From: Nematostella vectensis
Lineage: Eukaryota > Cnidaria > Anthozoa > Actiniaria > Edwardsiidae
DNA length: 64,000 bases
NCBI RefSeq assembly: GCF_932526225.1
Contig: NC_064040.1
Location: 3,941,681 to 4,005,680 of the forward strand
Direction of reading: 5' to 3'
Shown: piece after piece, positions 54,801 through 64,000 of the stretch
Layout: each line of letters begins with the position of its first letter
Numbering within the stretch: the stretch's first letter is position 1
Made by a program: the position numbers and the translations under genes
The notes under the pieces: model-generated
The model's input: the letters and a program-made list of their open reading frames with translations, nothing else
Databases searched by the model: none
Told to the model about the DNA's origin: nothing

Positions 54801-57800
54801 TAACATACCTCGCTCCATTGTGATGTCAGCCATTTTGTTGTGCATGGCCCCTCGTTGCATCTCTGCCGGTCAACAGGCCTCGCTCTGGAGTCACAGTAGT
54901 CGTCTCTGATTGGTGAAAGTGTTTCCCTATTGTCTTTTTCTACGCGCCGACAGACAACCTCGCGCGTGGCAAAACCCTCACCGCACGACACAGAACACTG
55001 CAGAGGTAAACAAGGCATCAGAACTTATCCCTATTGCCTTGGGTAAAAGATTGTCCCTGTTGTTTGGGTGTCCTGTGGTAACAAAATATCCCTTTTGTCT
55101 TGGGTGGCCTGTGTTAATAAAATACCCCATTTTTCTTGGGTGTCCTGTAGTAATGAAATATCCATATTGTCTTGGGTGTTCCGTGACAATAAAATGCCCC
55201 TATTGTCTTGGGTGTCCTGTGGTAATAAAATAGTCCTATTGTCTTGGGTATCCTGTGGTAATGCAATAGCCCTATTGTCTTGGGTGTCCTGTCGTAATAA
55301 AGTACCCTCTTGTCTTGGGTGGCGCGTGATAATGAAATGCCCCTATATTGTTGGGTTTTCTGTGGTAATAAGATACCCCTATTGTCTTGGATGGCCTGTG
55401 GTGTTAAAAGTGACACAAGTAGCAGGCCTTAACCCCAGAACAAGAATGAACTAATAACGCAATGTGCTAGACTTACCGTGCTCCACGCCCCTGTCGCCCA
55501 GACGGGGCAGTACCTCGTGAGCGTGCACAGCCTTGTGCCCGACGGTTTCGCTCCCACGCCTGTGCACTTGTCATCCGGGATCATTTGCGTGTCACCACCG
55601 CTGACCACCTGTTCGCAGTGCACGCGTCGCACTTGTTTGCCTTGACCGCACGTGGACGAGCATGCGCTCCACCCGCTGATGAACCACCTACAGGGAAAAC
55701 CCAGGGGGGAAGGGTCAGGAGAGTTTTGCCTGTTATTAGTCACCAATGTAGGGAGGGGTCAGGGATTATTTTGCCTGTTATAAGTCACCGATGTAGGGAG
55801 GGGTCAGGAGTAGTTTTACCTGTTATAAGTAACCGATGTAGAGAGAGATCAAATATTTTACTGCCCGTATGCACGCAGAGTACTCTGATTACTGGGGAGG
55901 GCAGAGTGTGTACATTGGACTTACCGGGGAGGGCAGGGCGAGTCGTTGCATTGTCTTCTGGTTTGTGGCTTGCTTTTGTAATCACAGAAAATGTCATCCA
56001 CGACCTTACCATCACGATCTCGCGCGCAGAACACGCGACGCACCTGGTAACCTAGCAATAAAAAAGACGATTTATCAACTACACAAGAAAACATACATCC
56101 AGTGTCCACTTGAATTAGGGGCCGATACATTTGCAATACCTTTCTTCTTTCGTTCTTCAGAACCTCACCGAGAACTTTTTCACGATATCAAAAGTTTATA
56201 TTCATGTGCTGTTAAATACCAGACCTCAATTATCATTCGTAGATAATTATTTTAATACTGTTACAAATAAACTGTTGTTGTTTTAAACGAAAACGAGGAA
56301 AAACTAGACCATGAATCTACACATGCGTTGAATCATCAAATAGAGGTAAAAGAATAGGCTAAGGTTGCTAGCCCGTCGTACTATCTTCAGTGACGGTGCT
56401 TTCACACCACAGACTACACTTCCAGTGATAGTCATCATACCTGTCAACTCTCCCGCATTAGGCGGGAGTCTCAAGATTTTGGACCCCTTCTCCCGCTCTC
56501 CCGCGTTGAGCACCAAATCTCCCGCTTTTAAGCTTCCGAAAAATTATTCTATAGAAAATCGTCATTTTGCCCATTTTCTATTATAATATTAAAAGCAATA
56601 ATTTCTTTGCATAGCGCAATTTATCTAACACCCTTGTGTGGTGATCTATGAGTGAATTTGTTCGCGAGAGCTTTCTATTATACCCACTCCTCCCCCCAAA
56701 AATTAATATACCCCTCCCAAAAAAGCCTTGAGATTTTCGGAGGTTGACAGGTATGAGTCATGATTGTAGACTGCACGGAGTAGCCTGTATCCCTGTGACG
56801 GGCTGTCAGGTGAGTATACCCAAATAGTTTTTCTTTTTTACAGAACTTTAGAAAAAACTGCACGTACAAAAAAAATACTTTCGAAATATGGAAAAAAAAG
56901 AAAAAAAATGAACAGAAAAATATAAATCAAACATGCGTTTTGTCTGAACTGAAAAAAAAAAAATAGACCATACATCCAGACGTGCGCTGAATCACCGTAT
57001 GGCAGCTAAAGCTTTACGGCCAGGCTGGAGATTTCGGCCCCAGCACCGCTATCTAGCGAACTGTGTAACACACAGGTACCGAGGCACAAGCGCATTAATA
57101 GGGAGGCAATAACCAGGTTCCTAGCCCTTAAGACCGAAGTCTTATACGGTTACGCCACACACAGCTCGCTGTGACGTAGAGAGAAAAATATCGAGGTCTA
57201 CCTAGGCGCCGTCAGTCCCTTGGGGACTCGTTTAGTCGCCTCGTTTAGAGGCGTGCATTACGCACGTACGCATGGTCTCTTTTGTTCAAGACATTACTGA
57301 AGAATACAACGCAATTAACAAAATAATCATAATCGAAGAACAAATGATAGAATACAACGTTCTTTTTTTTCTTTTAACCCAAGAAAAAAAATATATCTGC
57401 CTCCGCATACATCTGAAGATAGGACCGCAACCACGGATCGTATCGCCTAACATGCTCATAGGCAGAATACACTAATAAAAGGGAGTGATTTACTGCATTT
57501 TGGGCGATTTAAATATCATTAACACAATATGGTCACATGCAAGAATGTGTATGTTATGTGTGTAATGTCTATAATGTGTTAATATAAATAATTGATGAAA
57601 TATGTATGCAATTTGTGTATAATGTGTGTAATCTATATAATATAAAAAGCGCGCTTAGGATTAAATAACGTACCTCCTGCACACGATGCCGTGCAAGCCG
57701 AGAAACCGTCCATCTTCCACGAATACTTTGCCTTCTTGGGTAACACCACCACGCTCTTAGGCAGCGAGAATTCGTACTCTATCCCAGGGTTAGGCTCGTC

Positions 57801-60800
57801 AGCCGTCAGTAAGCCCTGTGAATAACAAAAAGAATTAACACAATAATTCGTACTCTATCCTGGGCTTCTCTGGCGTCATTAGAGCTTGTCCATAAAAGAA
57901 TGCTTAACAAACAAGGGAAAGGAAGTCGTTTCCAGGAGATTTACAATGAGTACATGGGTCATTATGAAAAAAACCGAAGAAGCCTAGTCTGTGAGCCGGC
58001 AAAGCCAAACCCCCCCCCCCCCCCCCCCACTCACTCACCCCAGACGATTTTTGGGATGTTTCATGAAACTGCGCTTTTCGTTTACCCTAGGGTGCTTTTT
58101 ATGGGTAAGAATACAAACACATACACAAGCGGCGTCTATTATAAACTATTACATCTATGAGCATGCGCAGCTGATGACCTTACCCCTTTAATAAACTGTA
58201 CAAAAATGCTAATGAGTAAGGAAATTTGAAGACGAGAGAAAAAAGTCGGAACTCACCACAACATGGACTTGTTCGGTAGTAGGGCCGAGCGCGCTGATCA
58301 CTTCTTTGCCCGCTTCAGTCCTCTCGTATCTGAACAGAGTCCCGGCAAATTTGTAGGTGCGGGGATTGGTGACTACGTAATTTCCATTGAAGAAAAATTT
58401 ACCTTTGGAATCTGCCATTGCTGAAATAAAATAAAAACTTTATTGGGAGAAGTTTTAGAAACAAAGCGTATATAAATAAAAGTGAAAATAGTGAAAATTT
58501 TGAAAATAGCATTATGGATTTGTCACTAAGGGAGGGGTCCCACTAAATGTGCCAAAGCAAAAAAGAGGAAAAGACGGAAGAAACGCATTGATGTGTACAC
58601 CACCTAGCTATGAAGTGCACGGATGGTCCGTGTATATACACCTAGGTATAAAGTGCCAGGATGGTCCGTGAAATTTATAAAGTGCACGGATGGTCCGTGT
58701 ATCTACACGTTTCTATAAAGTGCACGTATGGTCCGTGTATATAAAGTGCACGGATGGTCCGTGTATGTACACTTACCTATATAATGCACGGATGGTCCGT
58801 GTATGTACACCTAGCTATAAAGTGGCCGGATGGTCCGTGTATATAAAGTGCACGGATGGTCAGTGTATGTACACGTACCTATAAAGTGCACGAATGGTCC
58901 GTGTATATAAAGTGCACGGATGGTCCGTGTTTGTACACCTACCTATAAAGTACACGGATGGTCCGTGTATGTACACCTACCTATAAAGTGCACGGATGGT
59001 CCGTGTATGTACACCTACCTATAAAGTACACGGATGGTCAGTGTATGTACATCTACCTATAAAGTGCACGGATGGTCTGTGTATATAAAGTGCCCGGATG
59101 GTCCGTGTATGTACACCTACCTATAAAGTACACGGATGGTCCGTGTATGTACACCTACCTATAAAGTACAAAGATGGTCAGTGTATGTACATCTACCTAT
59201 AAAGTGTACGGATGGTCTGTGTATATAAAGTGCCCGGATGGTCCGTGTATGTACACCTACCTATAAAGTACACGGATGGTCCGTGTATGTACACCTACCT
59301 ATAAAGTGTACGGAGAGTACTTGTATGTACACCTACCTATAAAGTACACGGATGGTCAGTGTATGTACATCTACCTATAAATTGCACGGATGGTCTGTGT
59401 ATATAAAATGCCCGGATGGTCAGTGTATGTACATCTACCTATAAAGTACACGGATGGTCCGTGTATGTACACCTACCTATAAAGTGTACGGATGGTCCGT
59501 GTATGTACACCTACCTATAAAGTGTACGGATGGTTCGTGTATGTACACCTACCCATAAAGTATACGGATGGTCCGTGTATGTACACCTACCTATAAAGTG
59601 CACGGATGGACCGTGTATATAAAGTGCACGGATAGTCCGTGTATGTACACCTACCTATAAAGTGTACGGATGGTTTTATCTCTTCGATTCTGAGGTTCGT
59701 CGCCCCAGGAGGGATTACGAGAAATTCTTTGTAACCTGAAAAAGATTGCCGAATGTTAGAAATATAAAGGAGCAGTTTCTTCTCCATTTGCTGCTTTGGC
59801 AAATACGCAGTCATACAGATAAAAAGGTGATGTCGTACTAACGATAAACATGTACCATCCCGTATAAAAGACATTTTGACTGAATTTTAATTCTAAATAT
59901 GCATACTTTTTCAGGGTGTACTTTACAGTCGCTCACTTTTGAGCAACATCGTCTTAAAAGTCATAAATGTATATATGTTATTTACCAGCTGGGAGGTCCG
60001 TATCGTGAAATACCGTGACCGAGGTCTTGAAAATGCTGACCGAGGCCGAAGGCCGGATCGTAGGATACCGGACCTCACGAGAGCCAATCAGAGCGCGCGA
60101 TTTGATGGATACCGGACCCCGAAAAATGATAATAATCGTTATTTTATAGGGTGAAAATGGAAAAAAAAGAATAAGAGAAGATGACCAGAACAGAACATGA
60201 CATGAAAAATAATAACTAGGGCGATAGAATAGTAATAAGATGTGATTGAAGAGGACCCTTGATTGACCGAGCAAGCTGTAGTTTTTCTTGATAAAATTCA
60301 AGGAATATTATCGATAAATCACCTTCACCACTGTCGTAATAAGACCCTCTCACTGTGCGGCAGTTCTCGCCATTTCCGTTACACACTCGGCATTTGTCTT
60401 CCTTGGCTTTCGAGTTAAGGATCAAATCACAACCCAGAGACTAAATGAAATAGCATCAAACGCAAACCATTAGAACAAATCAAACACAGAGATGGCTGGC
60501 GCTCCATATATGAGTCTCGCCTCCAAAACTTTGAGCATGCCTTTTCCCTAGTCTTATATTCACTTATTAACTACCTTGCATTCGCCGTTAACCCAGATAT
60601 CATTTCACCCTTTAATTCACCTATTACCCCCTTTGCATTAGCCGTTGACGCAGATATTCCCCCCCCTTGTATTCACCTATTACCCACCTTGCATTAGCCG
60701 TTGACGGAGATATTCTTTCCCCCCCCCCCGTGTATTCACCTATTACCCACCTTGCATTCGCCGTTGACGCAGATATCCCCCCCCCTTGTATTAACCTGTT

Positions 60801-62172
60801 ACCCACTTTGCATTCGCCGTTAACGCAGATATTCTTTCCCCCCTTGTATTCACCTATTACCCACCTTGCATTCGCCGTTGACGCAAATATCCTCCCCCCT
60901 TGTATTCACCTATTACCCACATTGCATTCGCCGTTGACGCAGATATCCTTCTCCACCTTGTATTCACCTGTTACCCACCTTGCATTCGCCGTTGACGCAG
61001 ATATTCTACCCCCCCCCTTGTGTTCACCTATTACCCACATTGCATTAGCCGTTGACGCAAATATCCTATCCCAACTTGTATTCACCTATTACCCACCTTG
61101 CATTCGCCGTTGACGCAGATATCGTACGAGTCCTGCCCGCACCTTGTGCCGTCCACGACTTTCTCGCCCCATTTATAATAGAAGTATTCGCCTTTGGGCA
61201 TACAATTCAGTCCGCATCTATCCACGCCTGTTAGGACAAGAAATTTGGGGTTAGCCTGTAGTGCCATTTGAGGGGAGGACTGGGAGTTATTAATTTATTA
61301 GGCAAGCATGTCCATCCCGCCTGAGATACTCGGGTGGTGGCCTTCGAATGCGGGACTGGAGGTTCTGTCTGCTTGTTACCTGGTATATAGGGGACCCATT
61401 TGTACTTCCGGCCGTCTAAGGTCCTATTATTGAACTCCGCGCATTGCTCGTACCGGAAATTTCCAGAACCCTCCGGGCAATCCTGTGAAAAGAGAATGTC
61501 ACGATGTCACTTGAACTAGGTAAACATACCACTTCGACTTCTTCCCTCCCCTTCAACCGAACGCGCCCTTTCTGAGGCAATGCACCCCTATTTCCTCCCC
61601 TTCAACCGAACGCGCCCTTTCTGAGGCAATGCACCCCTATTTCCTCCCCTTCAACCGAACGCGCCCTTTCTGAGGCAATGCACCCCTATTTCCTCCCCTC
61701 CAACCGAACGCGCCCTTACTGAGGCAATGCACCCCTATTTCCTCCTCTTCAACCGAACGCGCTCTTTCTGAGGGACGGTGGACAAGTACTGGATTATGGA
61801 TAAAGGATGTTGCGAAGCCTTTTTTTCGTAACATAAATAAACAGGCTCTACAGGCATCCCAGGAAGCTGTTCCCAGGCCCTTCGGACTGACATATAAAAT
61901 AAATAAATATACGGGAGTTTACATTACGCTTTAAATTTCAAGAGACTCTTATCGATACATGCATTTTCGACGCTTGTTATGGAGCCATTTCAACATTAGT
62001 GCACTGTTTCAATACACGGTATCATTACAAGGCATTAAGTGTAAGGCATCATTATACTGCCTTAATGCACGGCATCATTACACGGCACGTGACACGCCTT
62101 GTCATTTCACTCACCTGTATGTTACAGGTTCTGTAATTGAACTCTTCTGGACATGTTTTCCCGCCACTATCC
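48752..62172 (-). CDS. ADAMTS-like/papilin-like secreted protein (5' part beyond window)
   Basis: Seventeen exons, all phase-consistent: 62172..62115, 61482..61380, 61227..61097, 60440..60323, 59735..59655, 58420..58257, 57815..57674, 56051..55925, 55687..55477, 54997..54809, 54516..54337, 54072..53893, 53636..53483, 53342..52773, 50671..50432, 49922..49647, 48891..48752; 3,064 nt, about 1,020 aa. Order: end of a first TSP1, cysteine-rich (TRCGQDSYDICVNGECK), spacer with KCRVCNGNGENC, six more TSP1 modules, a Thr/Pro linker, two Ig domains, C-terminal PLAC. This is the layout of ADAMTS-like proteins and papilin, extracellular-matrix modulators without protease activity. No HExxH protease motif is in the window, but upstream exons are missing, so an ADAMTS protease is not excluded. 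Confidence 0.93.
49647..50671 (-). CDS. Two Ig-like C2/I-set domains
   Basis: Exon 50671..50432: VLLTCRAEGNPEP, W in VGWKKG, DEGTYSCYATN. Exon 49922..49647: LTIYCQFSGKPTP, W in NRWYKD, SDAGLYECQAIHDYG. Each has the paired Cys, core Trp and the DxGxYxC motif. Both exons are phase 1-1, the usual class for shuffled Ig domains. Confidence 0.93.
50130..50431 (-). repeat. 57-bp tandem copies of the Ig1 exon 3' end and donor
   Basis: Five extra copies of GGACCTTTACAAACAAGAAC, then TGCAAATCTTAGGGTTGTCG|GTATGT, directly after the true exon end at 50432. The unit is 19 codons without a stop, so the frame stays open through the whole array (VGMYPYKGPLQTRTANLR repeated). All copies keep a GTATGT donor. 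Confidence 0.93.
50734..52503. mobile_element. 1.8-kb element with about 100-bp terminal inverted repeats
   Basis: The left end, ATCGGACTAATTGCAACACA through ATCGGAGCACGCAAA, recurs inverted at 52405-52503. Both arms share ATAACATACTAAAAGTCTAA. No target duplication is clear and no transposase frame is intact, so the superfamily is undetermined. It lies in the intron between the linker and Ig1 exons. Confidence 0.7.
52773..53342 (-). CDS. Thr/Pro-rich mucin-like linker exon
   Basis: 190 codons, mostly KRPTTTRPTTTRPTT-type repeats, flanked by DAPPPTWEPFTQAIE and PKPIVPARIVEGPRDI. A likely O-glycosylated, extended spacer between the TSP1 and Ig parts. The DNA is a diverged 12- to 30-bp coding repeat; the opposite-strand frame is a shadow. 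Confidence 0.88.
53431..53482 (-). repeat. Single tandem copy of a TSP1 exon end
   Basis: The exon ends GCGACCAGGAGGAAACAG|GTAAGACACT and the intron continues GCGACCAGGAAGAAGCAG|GGGACAG: a direct duplication of about 29 bp including the last 18 nt of the exon. The donor is lost in the copy. Confidence 0.8.
53483..57815 (-). CDS. Six thrombospondin type 1 modules
   Basis: Modules start at YSWKMDGFSACTASCAGG, WFISGWSACSSTCGQGKQ, WATGAWSTCSVSCGEGF, WLTSQWSECYPKCGRG, WHASQWSRCTATCGTGM and WYIFPWQPCTRSCGVGL. From the third on, introns lie in phase 0 exactly between the tryptophan strand and the first Cys, so each exon joins halves of neighbouring modules. Each has the six expected Cys. WxxW mannosylation motifs are mostly degenerate. 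Confidence 0.93.
54181..54336 (-). repeat. Two copies of a TSP1 exon 3' end and donor
   Basis: The exon end at 54337 (GCCCTCCAATGTGGCACGCG, TCTCAGTGGAGCCGG|GTAAGT) recurs twice in the intron, about 72 bp apart. Donors in the copies are GTATGT (54263) and GTAAGT (54188). The farther copy still encodes CPPMSYASQWSR in frame. Confidence 0.9.
55060..55400. repeat. 36-37 bp intronic minisatellite
   Basis: About nine copies of TATTGTCTTGGGTGTCCTGT, then GGTAATAAAATAGCCCC. No similarity to neighbouring exon ends. Confidence 0.9.
55692..55865. repeat. About 48-bp intronic repeat
   Basis: Three to four copies of GGGTCAGGAGTAGTTTTGCC, then TGTTATAAGTCACCGATGTAG, next to the acceptor of exon 55687..55477. 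Not clearly derived from the exon. Confidence 0.85.
56436..56755. mobile_element. 320-bp MITE with CATACCTGTCAAC ends
   Basis: Starts CATACCTGTCAACTCTCCCG and ends, on the reverse strand, CATACCTGTCAACCTCCGA. Flanked by AGTCAT on both sides (56430-56435 and 56756-56761), a 6-bp target duplication. Non-coding. In the intron upstream of exon 56051..55925. Confidence 0.8.
58257..62172 (-). CDS. First TSP1 end, cysteine-rich and spacer region
   Basis: 62172..62115 gives DSGGKTCPEEFNYRTCN, the end of the first TSP1. The next exons give DCPEGSGNFRYEQCAEFNNR, MPKGEYFYYKWGEKVVDGTR and CRVCNGNGENCRTVRG, as in ADAMTS cysteine-rich domains. The spacer follows: LVIPPGATNLRIEEIKPS, then FFFNGNYVVTNPRTYKFAGT, a beta-rich stretch without Cys. 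Three exons here end in amplified junctions. Confidence 0.93.
58606..59654 (-). repeat. Array templated on a spacer exon 3' end and donor
   Basis: The exon ends at 59655 with CCATCCGTACACTTTATAG|GTAGGTGTACATACACGGA. The intron holds nearly 30 copies of a 38-bp unit CCATCCGTGCACTTTATAG|GTAGGTGTACATACACGGA, with some shortened units lacking the donor. Most full units keep GTAGGTGT. Confidence 0.93.
60560..61096 (-). repeat. Array templated on the cysteine-rich exon 3' end and donor
   Basis: Nine extra copies, 55-60 bp apart, of GATATCTGCGTCAACGGCGA, ATGCAAG|GTGGGTAATAGG, continuing the true exon end at 61097 (DICVNGECK). Several copies keep AAG|GTGGGT exactly (for example near 60682, 60742, 60860, 60972). 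Poly-C runs separate units. Confidence 0.93.
61525..61770. repeat. 49-bp intronic minisatellite
   Basis: Five copies of TTCCTCCCCTTCAACCGAAC, then GCGCCCTTTCTGAGGCAATG. No link to the adjacent exon seen. Confidence 0.92.
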
Positions 62173-62289
62173 CTGAATAAGAAAGAAAGAAATCACCACC
62201 TCGAAATACTGAGTTAGAATTCTTTCTGCAACCAAGTATCCATGTATTCCACGTAAGTAAACGTTTGACACGTTATACCCAGACATACT

Positions 62290-64000
62290 CGATTCTAATA
62301 GGATAAAAACAACTCACGTGACATCCTTACATGATCCAGTCATACTCACTTCCGATAGGCCAAATTTACTCACGTGACATCCAGATATACTCGCTTCCGA
62401 TAGGACAATAACTACTCACGTGACATCCAGATACTCGCTTCCGATAGGACAAAAACTACTCACGTGATATCCAGACATACTCGCTTCCGATAGGAAAAAA
62501 AACTACTCACGTGATATCTAGACATACCCGCTTCCGATAGGACAAAAACTACTCACGTGATATCCAGACATACTCGCTTCTGATAGGACAAAACTACTAA
62601 CGTGATATCCAGACATACTCGCTTCCGATAGGACAAAAACTACTCACGTGATATCCAGACATACTCGCTTCCGATAGGAGAAAATATACTCACGTGACAT
62701 CCAAACATACTCGCTTCCGATAGAAGAAAGACTACTCACGTGATATCCAGACATACTCGCTTCCGATAGGACAAAAACTACTCACGTGATATCCAGACAT
62801 ACTCGCTTCCGATAGGACAAAAACTACTCACGTGATATCCAGACATACTCGCTTCCGATAGGACAAAAACTACTCACGTGATATCCAGACATACTCGCTT
62901 CTAATAGGACAAAAACTACTCACGTGATATCCAGACATACTCGCTTCTGATAGGACAAAAACTACTCACGTGATATCCAGACATACTCGCTTCTGATAGG
63001 ACAAAAACTACTCACGTGATATCCAGACATACTCGCTTCCGATAGGACAAAAACTACTCACGTGATATCCAGACATACTCGCTTCCGATAGGACAAAAAC
63101 TACTCACGTGATATCCAGACATACTCGCTTCTAATAGGACAAAAACTACTCACGTGATATCCAGACATACTCGCTTCTGATAGGACAAAAACTACTCACG
63201 TGATATCCAGACATACTCGCTTCTGATAGGACAAAAACTACTCACGTGATATCCAGACATACTCGCTTCTGATAGGACAAAAACTACTCACGTGATATCT
63301 AGACATACCCGCTTCCGATAGGACAAAAACTACTCACGTGATATCCAGACATACTCGCTTCTGATAGGACAAAACTACTAACGTGATATCCAGACATACT
63401 CGCTTCCGATAGGACAAAAACTACTCACGTGATATCCAGACATACTCGCTTCCGATAGGAGAAAATATACTCACGTGACATCCAGACATACTCGCTTCCG
63501 ATAGAAGAAAGACTACTCACGTGATATCCAGACATACTCGCTTCCGATAGGACAAAAACTACTCACGTGATATCTATACATACTCGCTTCCGATAGGACA
63601 AAAACTACTCACGTGATATCCAGACATACTCGCTTCCGATAGGACAAAAACTACTCACGTGATATCCAGACATACTCGCTTCCGATAGGACAAAAACTAC
63701 TCACGTGATATCCAGACATACTCGCTTCTGATAGGACAAAAACTACTCACGTGATATCCAGACATACTCGCTTCTAATAGGACAAAAACTACTCACGTGA
63801 TATCCAGACATACTCGCTTCTGATAGGACAAAAACTACTCACGTGATATCCAGACATACTCGCTTCCGATAGGACAAAAACTACTCACGTGATATCCAGA
63901 CATACTCGCTTCCGATAGGACAAAAACTACTCACGTGATATCCAGACATACTCGCTTCTGATAGGACAAAAACTACTCACGTGATATCCAGACATACTCG
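62290..64000 (-). repeat. 46-bp array running off the window, probably templated on an unseen exon end
   Basis: About 37 copies. On the minus strand each unit reads CGGAAGCGAGTATGTCTGGA, TATCAC|GTGAGTAG. Read with two bases left over it gives RKRVCLDIT, and the T codon is completed by the first base of the next exon (62172), giving ITDSGGKTCPEEF, a proper TSP1 continuation. Every unit has a CACGTGAG donor-like site. A block at 62521 is repeated at 63302 (17 units later). Confidence 0.85.

Noticed and set aside
56955-57260. Possible SINE or small RNA gene
   Set aside because: It shares a diverged stretch with 56290-56400 (TAGACCAT...TGAATCA) but shows no clear A/B boxes, tail or fold that I can support.
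48752-62172. Active ADAMTS protease
   Set aside because: No HExxH metalloprotease motif or prodomain lies in the window. It remains possible upstream, so I call the gene ADAMTS-like.
1-64000. tRNA and rRNA genes
   Set aside because: No cloverleaf with A and B boxes and no rRNA-like segment was noticed by eye. A covariance-model scan would settle it.

Overview
This is eukaryotic, intron-rich, AT-leaning metazoan DNA. The gene set (a DEEA-type Nav2 sodium channel, a large XK-related protein, SPRTN, an ADAMTS-like protein with a PLAC module) and the abundance of minisatellites and small DNA transposons suggest a cnidarian, most likely an anthozoan of the sea-anemone type. The species cannot be proved from sequence alone.

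Layout. 256-1514: 46-bp minisatellite. 1580-4386 (-): XK-related membrane protein, two exons, with a coding 18-residue repeat. 4992-6700 (+): D-2-hydroxyacid dehydrogenase of the glyoxylate/hydroxypyruvate reductase type, three exons, head-to-head with the XKR gene. 7206-12908 (-): complete six-exon SPRTN DNA-protein-crosslink protease; its intron 2 holds a 54-bp minisatellite and its intron 1 a decayed mariner-like element. 13749-18673: 4.9-kb TIR element (CACTA-like ends) carrying its own spliced gene, with a LINE fragment nested inside. 19564-19857 (+): roadblock dynein light chain, single exon. 20058-25715: about 140 copies of a 40-bp repeat. 26408-46341 (-): complete 25-exon voltage-gated sodium channel (about 1,720 aa, filter D/E/E/A). 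48752-62172 (-), running on past 64000: ADAMTS-like/papilin-like extracellular protein (cysteine-rich, spacer, seven TSP1 modules, Thr/Pro linker, two Ig domains, PLAC).

I rebuilt exons from reading frame, splice consensus and phase. Every junction given for XKR, the dehydrogenase, SPRTN, the channel and the ADAMTS-like gene is phase-consistent.

Main discovery: many intronic repeat arrays are not random minisatellites. They are tandem copies of the 3' end of the preceding coding exon together with its 5' splice site. I see this at nine exons in three unrelated genes, from one extra copy to nearly 30. A tenth array (46 bp, 62.3-64.0 kb) can be read the same way and predicts the last residues of an exon lying just outside the window. 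This splice-junction-templated amplification leaves introns holding rows of decoy donor sites. A second notable item is a U12-type AT-AC intron in domain IV of the sodium channel, with textbook 5' splice site and branch point.
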